Below are positions 47,652 to 55,740 of a stretch of 64,000 bases of DNA, piece after piece (positions within the stretch are counted from its first letter, which is position 1; every line of letters starts with the position of its first letter). The stretch lies in NCBI RefSeq assembly GCF_037975235.1, contig NZ_CP150241.1:4960001-5024000 (forward strand). The letters run 5' to 3'. Below the pieces are notes generated by a model. The model was given only the letters and a program-made list of their open reading frames with translations, did not search any database and was not told the DNA's origin. The position numbers were made by a program, and so were the translations under genes. The stretch comes from Paenibacillus sp. FSL R5-0341. GTDB lineage: Bacteria; Bacillota; Bacilli; Paenibacillales; Paenibacillaceae.

Positions 47652-48392
47652 TTAACCAAGAAGCTGGTCCACATTATTCATTACCTCACCAATTGGCTCT
47701 GTAATCAGCAAATCAGCCCGGCGGTCGTAAGCGGTAGGTGTGGCGTTAAGAAGAACGGTATGTTTTCCCTGAAAATACGTAATTAACTGGGCCGCTGGAT
47801 ATACCGTCAGTGACGTGCCTCCCACGAGTAATAGATCTGCAGAAGACAGCGCATCAATGGAACGATACAATGTCGTCTGATCCAGCTCCTCTTCGTACAG
47901 CACCACATCCGGCTTGATCACACCACCACATGCGGTACAGCGAGGTACGGTATCTTGGGACTGTATAATATCATTCAGCGTATAAAACTGTTTGCAATCC
48001 ATGCAGGCGTTACGATGAACTGAGCCGTGAAGCTCAAAGACATTACTGCTGCCTGCCTTCTGATGCAGTCCATCAATATTTTGCGTGATGACTGCCTGAA
48101 GTTTCCCCTCCTGCTCCAGACGGGCCAACAGTCGATGACACCCATTCGGTTCCGCATCTGGATGAAGCATTTTGCCACGATAAAAATCATAAAAAATATC
48201 GGCATGTTGATCAAAAAAGTGTCGGCTTAACAACTCTTCCGGTGGATAAGGTGAATGCTGCTCCGTCTGATACAGACCCGCAGCCGAGCGGAAGTCGGGA
48301 ATCCCGCTTTCTGTTGAAGTCCCGGCCCCTCCGAAAAAAACAATACGGGAGCTTTCCTGAATCCAGGTAGCCAGTTGTTCTGTTGCGTTCAT
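47652..48392 (-). CDS. NAD-dependent protein deacylase (sirtuin)
   Basis: Sir2 family deacylase, 246 aa. GAGTSTESGIPDFRSA binds NAD; QNIDGLHQKAG and ELHGS carry the catalytic region; two Cys pairs (CMDC and CTACG) form the zinc site. ATG at 48392 has AAAGGAGGAGAG upstream; an extension to 48419 is not supported. The HAD phosphatase gene precedes it by 42 bp and may be cotranscribed. Confidence 0.93.
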   Translation of the reverse strand: MNATEQLATWIQESSRIVFFGGAGTSTESGIPDFRSAAGLYQTEQHSPYPPEELLSRHFFDQHADIFYDFYRGKMLHPDAEPNGCHRLLARLEQEGKLQAVITQNIDGLHQKAGSSNVFELHGSVHRNACMDCKQFYTLNDIIQSQDTVPRCTACGGVIKPDVVLYEEELDQTTLYRSIDALSSADLLLVGGTSLTVYPAAQLITYFQGKHTVLLNATPTAYDRRADLLITEPIGEVMNNVDQLLG

Positions 48393-48434
48393 CCTCTCTC
48401 CTCCTTTTATATCGTTCAACCAAGCCAGGGTGAC

Positions 48435-49202
48435 TTATATAATAACGCTTATCTCATTATAATGACGAATAATGGCATGGGCATCAACCAGGTGAGATCC
48501 TTGATCTAACTGCGGACAGTAACCGAGCGTATAAGATACTCCTGCATGTCGCCCCATCTGCATATCCCCATTGCTGTCTCCAATTACAAAGGCCTCCGCA
48601 GGATCGATATGTAATTCGCGGCAAGCCAACAGTGCAGCTTCTCCATCCGGTTTCCCCTGGGTCACCCGATCACAGCCCACAATGGATGTGAAAAAGGAAC
48701 GGATCCCCATCCAATCCAGATGTGTTTCTGCTGCCGCTGTACTGTCTGAAGTGACGACCGCCAGTGGTATGTCTGCTGCCCTGCATTTCTGCAAGAAATC
48801 CAGCAATCCTGACATTGGTTCAGCCAGTTTTCTCTGCCTAACCTCTCGCATGGCTACACTTGAAAATTGGCGTATCGTTGTGATCGCTTCATTCCACGGC
48901 ATGCCCGCCGCATATAGCTGCCCTGCAAGTAATCCCGTGCACTCATCAACAGTCGCAATTGCCAGCGGACCTTGCGGATCATATCCAACAATATGACCTT
49001 GTTCATTATGGATGGTACCAAGAACATGCTCCAATTCAACCGTAAAAGAAGCCCCAAGCTCATTCATACGTGTTTGTAACTGATTGAGCAGCGTCTCTGC
49101 CCACGGCCCCCATAGCTGGAGAAATTCCAGCAGTGTTCCATCTTTATCGAACAGGATACCTTTACATGGAATTTGCGCTCCATGCACTTGAAGCATGGTC
49201 AT
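48435..49202 (-). CDS. HAD-superfamily phosphatase
   Basis: Phosphoglycolate phosphatase-like hydrolase, 255 aa: catalytic FDKDGTLL (motif I), VVTSDST (II), and GDSNGDMQMGRHAG (IV). Start at 49202 (MTMLQVHG) with GGAGGTGAT eight bases upstream. Substrate unknown. Confidence 0.88.
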   Translation of the reverse strand: MTMLQVHGAQIPCKGILFDKDGTLLEFLQLWGPWAETLLNQLQTRMNELGASFTVELEHVLGTIHNEQGHIVGYDPQGPLAIATVDECTGLLAGQLYAAGMPWNEAITTIRQFSSVAMREVRQRKLAEPMSGLLDFLQKCRAADIPLAVVTSDSTAAAETHLDWMGIRSFFTSIVGCDRVTQGKPDGEAALLACRELHIDPAEAFVIGDSNGDMQMGRHAGVSYTLGYCPQLDQGSHLVDAHAIIRHYNEISVII

Positions 49203-49266
49203 CCGTATCACCTCCATCAAGTTATGCTATAAATGCATACAGCCCTTAATGCAGAATAATTAAAAT

Positions 49267-50031
49267 CTACTTAATCGTACTTAACCAAGCCAGTACCGTC
49301 TTGACCGTCTGATTCAGCTGTTCTTCTCCACTCACTTCCGGCTCGCCATCCCCTTTTTGATGACCATAATCACCGAACTGGGCGTGGTTTCCACCTTCAA
49401 TAGTGTAATATACCGTGTCCTCTGGAAGATACATCCGTCCACTCTGATACTTCGTGGCATTCACGACCTCATCATTAGTACCCAGAATAGATAAAGCAGG
49501 GATTCCGAGTGCCTTTACGCTTCCTTTTTCATCCGGGTAGGAGGCCAAGAAGAAGATGCCCTGAAGTGCATCAGGATGCGCAGCTACATAACGTGCAGCC
49601 ATGGACCCACCAAGAGAGTGTCCACCCATAACGAATTGTTCGCCCGGATATGCGGCCAGAATCTCATCTGCCAAGTTTGGCTTGAGCACTGCCAGGTTGA
49701 CCGGCATTTTGGCAATAATCGTGTGATGACCGGCAGCGGCCAGCTCATGCGCAAGCGGTGCATAACTTTCCGGTTTCACCAGACCACCCGGGTAGAAAAG
49801 TACACTTTTCCCAGTCGGTTTATCTGGCACAAAGTCAATCCAGTTCTCTTGTTCGCTCACCGTCACCTGATTGGCTGTTTCCATTGCGGTTTGAGCTATT
49901 TCCTGTGGACCGTATGGTGTGAATAATTTCCACGCAACAAATCCACATCCAATGACAATGAGCGCCAGAAGTACGAGCAGGAATTTCCCGATGCCCCTCT
50001 TCTTGCGCCCTGTATTATACCGATTTCTCAA
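49267..50031 (-). CDS. Membrane-anchored alpha/beta hydrolase
   Basis: One N-terminal membrane helix (about residues 16-35) with the hydrolase domain outside. Nucleophile in GGHSLGG, Asp in ILGTNDEVV, His in GGNHAQFGD. Family PF12695-type; substrate unknown. The start is inferred from basic residues MRNRYNTGRKKR before the helix. Confidence 0.88.
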   Translation of the reverse strand: MRNRYNTGRKKRGIGKFLLVLLALIVIGCGFVAWKLFTPYGPQEIAQTAMETANQVTVSEQENWIDFVPDKPTGKSVLFYPGGLVKPESYAPLAHELAAAGHHTIIAKMPVNLAVLKPNLADEILAAYPGEQFVMGGHSLGGSMAARYVAAHPDALQGIFFLASYPDEKGSVKALGIPALSILGTNDEVVNATKYQSGRMYLPEDTVYYTIEGGNHAQFGDYGHQKGDGEPEVSGEEQLNQTVKTVLAWLSTIK

Positions 50032-50079
50032 CGTTCATCACCTTTCTTCACTTCCGCAGGTGCCGCGGCTCACAGAAGT

Positions 50080-50104
50080 GGGAGCCTTCATTTATCAGGC
50101 TCCC
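50080..50104. terminator. Weak hairpin between eda and the hydrolase
   Basis: GGGAGCC/GGCTCCC with an 11-nt loop, without a T-run on either strand; a possible weak terminator or mRNA stabiliser. Confidence 0.3.
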
Positions 50105-50124
50105 CTTCCGAATTCCAAAAAATA

Positions 50125-50790
50125 TTATTCAGCCTTGGCCTTGCGGTAAGCATCCATATATTGTTCCGCTTTGCGACGTACATGACTCAGGTCACCCGTC
50201 TTCACCGCTTCCGATGTCAAGTCGGAGCCGATACCTACAGCCACCGCTCCACCCTTGATCCAATCGCCCAGATTAGACAAGGATACCCCGCCAGTTGGCA
50301 TAAAATTCGCCTGCGGCATAGGGCCCTTCATCGTTTTGATAATGGAAGGATCATACAGATTTCCCGGGAACAACTTCACAATGTCCACTCCGAGCTCTAA
50401 TGCGCGCTGAACATCAGCAATGGTCATTACACCAGGCAGAATCGGAATTCGATATAGGTTACAGATCTGCACGGTATCCGGGTTCAACGAAGGTCCGACT
50501 ACAAACTCGGCACCCGACATGATAGCTGCTCTCGCCGTCTGCGGTTCGAGCACCGTTCCCGCACCAATAATGGCAAATTTCTCTGGATCTTGTGTGTTCC
50601 AATGGTATACACGGCTTAATTTTTCAATGGCTTTGAGGGCACTAGGTACCGTCATCGTAATCTCGATAACTTTAATGCCACCCGCAATCGCTTGCTCGGC
50701 CATGGCAATGACTTGATCCGCAGAATCTGCACGCAGAACCGCCACAACACCATTATCCGTAATCTTTTGCAACAGCTGAAGCTTCTTCAT
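50125..50790 (-). CDS. eda: KDPG/KHG aldolase
   Basis: Splits 2-keto-3-deoxy-6-phosphogluconate into pyruvate and glyceraldehyde 3-phosphate. Schiff-base Lys139 in DIVKLFPGN and E43 in VIEITMTVPSA. 221 aa. Follows kdgK (88 bp gap), giving the end of a uronate/pectin route that would use products of the GH105 cluster. Confidence 0.94.
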   Translation of the reverse strand: MKKLQLLQKITDNGVVAVLRADSADQVIAMAEQAIAGGIKVIEITMTVPSALKAIEKLSRVYHWNTQDPEKFAIIGAGTVLEPQTARAAIMSGAEFVVGPSLNPDTVQICNLYRIPILPGVMTIADVQRALELGVDIVKLFPGNLYDPSIIKTMKGPMPQANFMPTGGVSLSNLGDWIKGGAVAVGIGSDLTSEAVKTGDLSHVRRKAEQYMDAYRKAKAE

Positions 50791-50878
50791 TTCATTCTCT
50801 CCCTTGTCAATGTGGTGGTTGTGTATACAAGCCTTACATTTAAGAACGAAGATGAGACATATATGATTTCAGCAGCGA

Positions 50879-51844
50879 CTAGCGCTCAACATGGGCAACA
50901 TTGTTCAGCTTGGCCTCGACCTGCCCCCACGTCGGGAGCGCCTCCCAATCGCCAACAGCCTGTATAACCATGGAACCGGTCAAATTGCCGAGACGGGTTG
51001 CTTCCTGCGGGGAGTATCCTTTTAATAAGCCCGATAAAAATCCCGCGCAGAATCCATCTCCTGCTCCTACCGTATCCAGAACATGATCCGCCTTAAAGTA
51101 CGGAACTTCCGTTAGGGTACCATTCGCCAATACGTAGGTCAAATCAGGGCCACCCTTCACGATGCACACGGCCTTCATGGCAGATAGACGCTCAAGTACT
51201 TTTTGATCATTTTCTTCGTTATATAGAAGTTTCATCTCGTCCAGACCCGGTAAAAAGTAGTCCGCAAGTTCAGCCAGACGCAGTATAACTGGACGGGCCT
51301 CATCCGCTGACCATAGTTTGAGACGCAGATTCGGATCAAAGCTTACTTTCACACCTGCCTCCTTGGCAATATGTATGGCTGCTTCTACCGTAGCAAGTCC
51401 GGATGGGCTTATCGCTGCGGTAATACCTGTAACATGCAATATCTTCGCCCCTGCAATATAATCGGGATCCAGATCATCAGGTGTGATCGCACTTGCAGCG
51501 GATAACTTCCTATAATAATGTACCGAGGCTTTCCCGGAAGCGTTCTCACGAATCATCAAACCTGTGGGCTCGTGATCACTTAACCGTACTCGGGAGACAT
51601 CTACGCCTTCACCGCGAATGGCTTTCAGAATCATGCTGCCGATCGGATCATTGCCCAAACGTCCAAACCAACCGCTGGTATGACCCAGCCGCGATACGCC
51701 AATGGCCAGATTGCTCTCGGCACCCCCGAAAGACTTGTCCAGCGTGGCCGCATATTCCAGACCTCTTGTATCCTTCGCAGTCAGCAAACCCATACTTTCC
51801 CCAAATGTAATAATTTCCGGGCTTGGATAGGGACTCGTTGACAT
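50879..51844 (-). CDS. kdgK: 2-keto-3-deoxygluconate kinase
   Basis: PfkB family kinase (ATP-binding DTVGAGDGFCAGFLSG near the C-terminus and GGAESNLAIGVSRLG near the N-terminus), 321 aa. Phosphorylates KDG for cleavage by eda. AAGGAGGGAA before the ATG. Related sugar kinases cannot be excluded on sequence alone, but the eda neighbour supports this. Confidence 0.87.
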   Translation of the reverse strand: MSTSPYPSPEIITFGESMGLLTAKDTRGLEYAATLDKSFGGAESNLAIGVSRLGHTSGWFGRLGNDPIGSMILKAIRGEGVDVSRVRLSDHEPTGLMIRENASGKASVHYYRKLSAASAITPDDLDPDYIAGAKILHVTGITAAISPSGLATVEAAIHIAKEAGVKVSFDPNLRLKLWSADEARPVILRLAELADYFLPGLDEMKLLYNEENDQKVLERLSAMKAVCIVKGGPDLTYVLANGTLTEVPYFKADHVLDTVGAGDGFCAGFLSGLLKGYSPQEATRLGNLTGSMVIQAVGDWEALPTWGQVEAKLNNVAHVER

Positions 51845-51955
51845 GATTTCTTCCCTCCTTATATTTACATTTCCTCATCTTCTGTTACTATTGTCATCCT
51901 CTATGCAACCGTTGTCAATCCCGGAGTGTTCATTTTTTGTCACAGCTTTGAGAAA

Positions 51956-51970
51956 AGATAACGCTTACTA
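51956..51970. promoter_or_regulatory. Weak cre-like site in the kdgK/acyltransferase divergent region
   Basis: AGATAACGCTTACTA, one mismatch from the cre consensus. It lies about 110 bp upstream of kdgK. Confidence 0.3.
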
Positions 51971-52065
51971 ATGTGAATTAAATCACAATAGACAATACAC
52001 TTCCATATTACCCTTATTACAGATGCAAATGACCTTGCAAAAAGGGTCTATAAGGGGGCTGCACC

Positions 52066-53106
52066 ATGAAAAATCAGACACTGATCCGGGATGATCAGGA
52101 ATCTTTCTTTTACAATCTGCGCTTTATGCTTATCGTCTGTGTCCTTGCAGGTAATGCACTTGAACCACTCATCACACGCTTTGCAGGAGCGGAAGCTCTG
52201 TTCCTGTGGATATATACGTTTCACATGCCACTCTTTGTATGGGTAACCGGGTATTTTGCGACACACTCACTCCAAGGTGCACCTGGGAGAAACGTCCTGA
52301 AGCAAATCGCTCTACAATACGTACTGTTCCAGTCCTTGTACGCATTAATGGACTTTACCGTGTTCCACACACCCCATATGCGGCTATCCTTCTTTGCACC
52401 TTACTTGCTGTTATGGTTTCTCGCGAGTCATTTCTGTTGGCGATTGTTGCTGCGTCTTACCATCTCGTGGAAACCGATATATCGGCTGATTGGATCAATT
52501 GCGCTCGGTGTAATTGCCGGGTATTTGCCCATCGACGGGTTCTGGCTCAGCTTCAGCCGTACGTTTGTATTCTTGCCGTTCTTTGTCATCGGTTATGACT
52601 ATGGAGCATCCATCCGTTCTCGTTTATTATCCGGTTGGGGGCGAAAAACCGCAGCCATCCTCTCTGCTGCACTGCTGGTATGGATCGGGTATGGCGGTTT
52701 GAATATTTCATCAGGATGGTTACTCGGTAGCATGACGTACGCCGAACTGGGTCATCACGAATGGTATGCCGGCATCTTCCGACTGGGTGTCTACTTGCTG
52801 GAAATTGCATCGGCAGCGCTGTTCTTGGCATGGGTACCTTCCTTGACCTCCAGACTGACGGACCTTGGACGACGCACACTCTATGTTTTCCTGTTGCATG
52901 GATTTCTCGTTCGTCTCGCGATCTGGTCCGGAGTCTACAGTTATATGGGAAGCTCGGCGTATATTCCAGTCATACTTGTCATTGCCGTTCTATTCGCAGT
53001 CACATTGGCTCTGCCGGCTGTTCGTCACACGTTCAAACCCTTAATTGAACCAGATATATCGCGGTTTTCTTTCAATCGACATGAGGTATTTAAACGGTCG
53101 GCCTAA
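52066..53106 (+). CDS. Membrane acyltransferase family protein
   Basis: 346 aa with about ten hydrophobic segments, of the acyltransferase 3 type (fucose 4-O-acetylase-like, COG3594). It starts MKNQTLIRDDQES and continues RFMLIVCVLAGN and YTFHMPLFVWVTGYF, the typical first helices with their catalytic His region. Likely O-acetylates a cell-surface polymer. Single gene. Confidence 0.78.
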   Translation: MKNQTLIRDDQESFFYNLRFMLIVCVLAGNALEPLITRFAGAEALFLWIYTFHMPLFVWVTGYFATHSLQGAPGRNVLKQIALQYVLFQSLYALMDFTVFHTPHMRLSFFAPYLLLWFLASHFCWRLLLRLTISWKPIYRLIGSIALGVIAGYLPIDGFWLSFSRTFVFLPFFVIGYDYGASIRSRLLSGWGRKTAAILSAALLVWIGYGGLNISSGWLLGSMTYAELGHHEWYAGIFRLGVYLLEIASAALFLAWVPSLTSRLTDLGRRTLYVFLLHGFLVRLAIWSGVYSYMGSSAYIPVILVIAVLFAVTLALPAVRHTFKPLIEPDISRFSFNRHEVFKRSA

Positions 53107-53229
53107 TCCTCTGACGGATCTCTTCACCATCGATTCTATCCTGGTGTGTTGTTTCATGCTGGAAATAAGGTGGTAAATTAGGGATACGCGCTACAAAAAA
53201 CAACTTATTGTTGTAAGGAGTGATTTGTA

Positions 53230-53481
53230 ATGGCACGTCAACCGACGTCAGAACGCAAGATGAGCCGTGAAGAAGCCGGCAGATTAGGTGGCAAAGCCAC
53301 TTCCAAAAACCATGATCGAAGCTTCTATCAGATGATTGGAAAAAAAGGCGGAGAAGCGACTTCAGATGCCCATGACACTGACTTTTACAAGCAGATTGGC
53401 CGCAAGGGCGGTGAAGCCACTTCCGAAACCCATAATAAGGAATTCTATCGTGAGATTGGACGCAAAGGCGGAAGCAACTGA
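53230..53481 (+). CDS. KGG-repeat stress protein, 83 aa
   Basis: Small hydrophilic protein built of three near-identical ~20-residue units ending in KGG (xxIGKKGGEATSxxHDxxFYxx). It belongs to the GsiB/Con-10 group of stress-induced proteins that are likely disordered and protective. AAGGAGTGA stands before the ATG. A terminator follows. Confidence 0.88.
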   Translation: MARQPTSERKMSREEAGRLGGKATSKNHDRSFYQMIGKKGGEATSDAHDTDFYKQIGRKGGEATSETHNKEFYREIGRKGGSN

Positions 53482-53531
53482 TGAATCCCGCTCGCCACAT
53501 CGAAACATGATCATAGCTTTCCCGCAAATCA

Positions 53532-53567
53532 AGAAGTCTAATTCCATGAAAATGGTTTGAGGCTTCT
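53532..53567 (+). terminator. Terminator after the KGG gene
   Basis: AGAAGTCTAA..TTTGAGGCTTCT arms with an inner CCAT/ATGG, T-rich tail TTTCTATTG. Confidence 0.65.
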
Positions 53568-53609
53568 TTCTATTGATTGTAGAAATATGACGACGGTTGT
53601 GATAGACTC

Positions 53610-53700
53610 AATAGAAAAACCGGGTGTTCACGGGTTTAAAGCAGCAAAGAATTTCACAAACTACGGGGAGCTCGACACCGGCATGCCGGTCCTTTTTTTT
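53610..53700 (+). promoter_or_regulatory. Candidate cis-regulatory leader of ilvD
   Basis: A 53677-53690 perfect palindrome ACCGGCATGCCGGT followed by eight T is an intrinsic terminator. The sequence CCGGGTGTTC (53620-53629) can instead pair with GACACCGG (53674-53681), which shares bases with the terminator, so an ON-type switch is possible. The inner 45 nt match no riboswitch or T-box that I recognise. Confidence 0.5.
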
Positions 53701-53789
53701 AGAGTACGGATGAAATTAAACGACAGATGCACTGCCATTTACTTTTCCATTCATGTTGCTCAATATTATATATTTGGGGGGAATACACC

Positions 53790-55475
53790 ATGTCAGCCAA
53801 GAAGATGCGTTCCGATATGATCAAAAAAGGTTTTGACCGCGCACCACACCGGAGTTTGCTCCGCGCAGCGGGCGTTAAAGAAGAGGATTTCGGCAAGCCG
53901 TTTATTGCCGTATGTAACTCATACATCGATATCGTGCCCGGCCATGTCCACCTTCAGGAATTCGGTAAAATTGTAAAGGATGCTATTCGTGAAGCCGGTG
54001 GCGTTCCATTCGAATTCAACACCATCGGAGTAGATGATGGTATTGCCATGGGACACATTGGTATGCGTTACTCGCTGCCAAGCCGTGACATTATTGCGGA
54101 TTCCGTGGAAACCGTTGTATCTGCACACTGGTTCGACGGCATGGTATGTATCCCGAACTGCGATAAAATTACACCAGGCATGATGATGGGTGCACTCCGC
54201 TGTAATATCCCTACCGTGTTTGTCAGTGGTGGACCGATGAAAGCCGGTCGTGACAGCAATGGTAAAGCTCTTTCCCTGACTTCCGTATTTGAAGGCGTGG
54301 GTGCTTACCAAGCAGGTAAAATCGATGATAAGAGCTTGCTCGAACTTGAACAGTTCGGCTGTCCGACATGTGGATCATGCTCCGGTATGTTTACTGCAAA
54401 CTCCATGAACTGTCTCGCTGAAGCAATGGGACTGGCTATGCCAGGTAACGGAACCATCCTTGCCGTTGCTCCTGAGCGTCGTGAGTTTGTTAAACAATCC
54501 GCTAAACAACTGATGGAACTTATTAAAATGGATCTGAAACCACGTGATATCGTAACTGTAGAAGCGATCGATAACGCGTTTGCACTCGATATGGCGATGG
54601 GTGGTTCTACGAATACAGTACTGCACACACTGGCACTGGCTCATGAAGCAGGCATCGAGTATCCAATCGAACGTATCAATGAAGTAGCTAACCGCGTTCC
54701 GCATCTGGCGAAACTTGCACCTGCTTCCGATCTTCACATCGAAGACGTTCACAATGCAGGCGGCGTAAGCGCAGTGCTGAACGAATTGCTCAAGAAACCA
54801 GGCGCAATTCATGGAGACTGCATTACGGTAACAGGTAAAACAATCCGTGAGAACGTTGAAGGAAAAGAAATTCAGGATACCAACGTTATCCACCATCTGG
54901 ATAACCCACATTCCGAAAAAGGCGGCCTGGCTGTATTGTTTGGTAACCTTGCACCACAAGGAGCGATCATCAAAGTTGGTGCGGTTGATGCTTCGGTTGG
55001 CGGATACCACAAAGGTCCTGCCATCTGCTTTGACTCCCAAGAGCAAGCGCTCGAAGGTATTGCTAACGGCAAAGTTAAAGAAGGTCATGTTGTCGTTATC
55101 CGTTATGAAGGACCAAAAGGCGGACCAGGTATGCCTGAGATGCTGGCTCCAACTTCCCAGATCGTAGGTATGGGTCTTGGTGCTAAAGTCGGTCTGATCA
55201 CCGATGGACGCTTCTCTGGTGCGTCCCGCGGAATCAGTATCGGACATATCTCTCCGGAAGCAGCTGAGGGTGGTCCAATCGCCTTTGTTGAAGAAGGGGA
55301 CATCATCGAACTGGATCTGAACAACCGTATCATTGAATTGCACATCAGTGACGAAGAGTTTGAACGTCGTCGCGCAGGTTGGAAAGGCTTTGAACCGAAA
55401 GTAAAAACCGGTTACTTGGCTCGTTATTCCAAACTGGTTACGAATGCAAGTAATGGCGGCGTACTGAGTATCTAA
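53790..55475 (+). CDS. ilvD: Dihydroxy-acid dehydratase
   Basis: Makes 2-keto acids in isoleucine/valine synthesis with an Fe-S cluster; cluster Cys in CNSYIDIVPGH, NCDKITPGM and PTCGSCSGMFTANSMNC. 561 aa. The ATG at 53790 has GGGGGGAA upstream. Preceded by a leader with a terminator-like hairpin and followed by a terminator. No other ilv gene is nearby, unusual for this pathway in Bacilli. Confidence 0.96.
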   Translation: MSAKKMRSDMIKKGFDRAPHRSLLRAAGVKEEDFGKPFIAVCNSYIDIVPGHVHLQEFGKIVKDAIREAGGVPFEFNTIGVDDGIAMGHIGMRYSLPSRDIIADSVETVVSAHWFDGMVCIPNCDKITPGMMMGALRCNIPTVFVSGGPMKAGRDSNGKALSLTSVFEGVGAYQAGKIDDKSLLELEQFGCPTCGSCSGMFTANSMNCLAEAMGLAMPGNGTILAVAPERREFVKQSAKQLMELIKMDLKPRDIVTVEAIDNAFALDMAMGGSTNTVLHTLALAHEAGIEYPIERINEVANRVPHLAKLAPASDLHIEDVHNAGGVSAVLNELLKKPGAIHGDCITVTGKTIRENVEGKEIQDTNVIHHLDNPHSEKGGLAVLFGNLAPQGAIIKVGAVDASVGGYHKGPAICFDSQEQALEGIANGKVKEGHVVVIRYEGPKGGPGMPEMLAPTSQIVGMGLGAKVGLITDGRFSGASRGISIGHISPEAAEGGPIAFVEEGDIIELDLNNRIIELHISDEEFERRRAGWKGFEPKVKTGYLARYSKLVTNASNGGVLSI

Positions 55476-55520
55476 ATCATGAAATCCGTTATCTAACCTA
55501 GCGGAAACAAGCTAATAAAT

Positions 55521-55564
55521 AAAGGGTTGCTCTTCTGCCATATCTGGCGAAGGGCAACCCTTTT
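55521..55564 (+). terminator. Terminator after ilvD
   Basis: AAAGGGTTGC/GCAACCCTTT around an inner TGCCA/TGGC stem, TTTTCTTTT tail. Confidence 0.9.
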
Positions 55565-55577
55565 CTTTTACGCTAAT

Positions 55578-55740
55578 TAGGACGTGTCTGAAAACTCGCT
55601 GAAGTGCATCTTTTACCGCCTTTTCGCCCCCTGCTGCGTCACTTTCCCTTGACGTGCCCCGGCACGCCTGCGGAAAACTTCCTGGCTTGGAACGAAAATT
55701 CGGCAAAATCTGCCTCTTAGGAGTTTTCAGACACGCCCTA
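55578..55740. repeat. MITE-like element with 20-bp terminal inverted repeats
   Basis: The left end TAGGACGTGTCTGAAAACTC (55578-55597) is repeated inverted at 55721-55740 with one mismatch. The inner 120 bp hold no ORF of note and include a GACGTGCC/GGCACG mini palindrome. Such non-coding elements occur dispersed in Paenibacillus (recalled, not checked). Its right edge supplies the stop codon (TAG) of the deacetylase gene. Confidence 0.65.

Noticed and set aside
53230..53481. CRISPR-like repeat array
   Set aside because: The repeats are coding repeats of the KGG protein, not spacer-separated.
53620..53700. T-box leader before ilvD
   Set aside because: The conserved T-box sequence (AGGGTGGNACCGCG) is absent and the leader is too short.
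54375..55343. Minus-strand 322-codon frame opposite ilvD
   Set aside because: Shadow of ilvD; amino-acid content is unnatural (many Cys/His/Phe) and no RBS.
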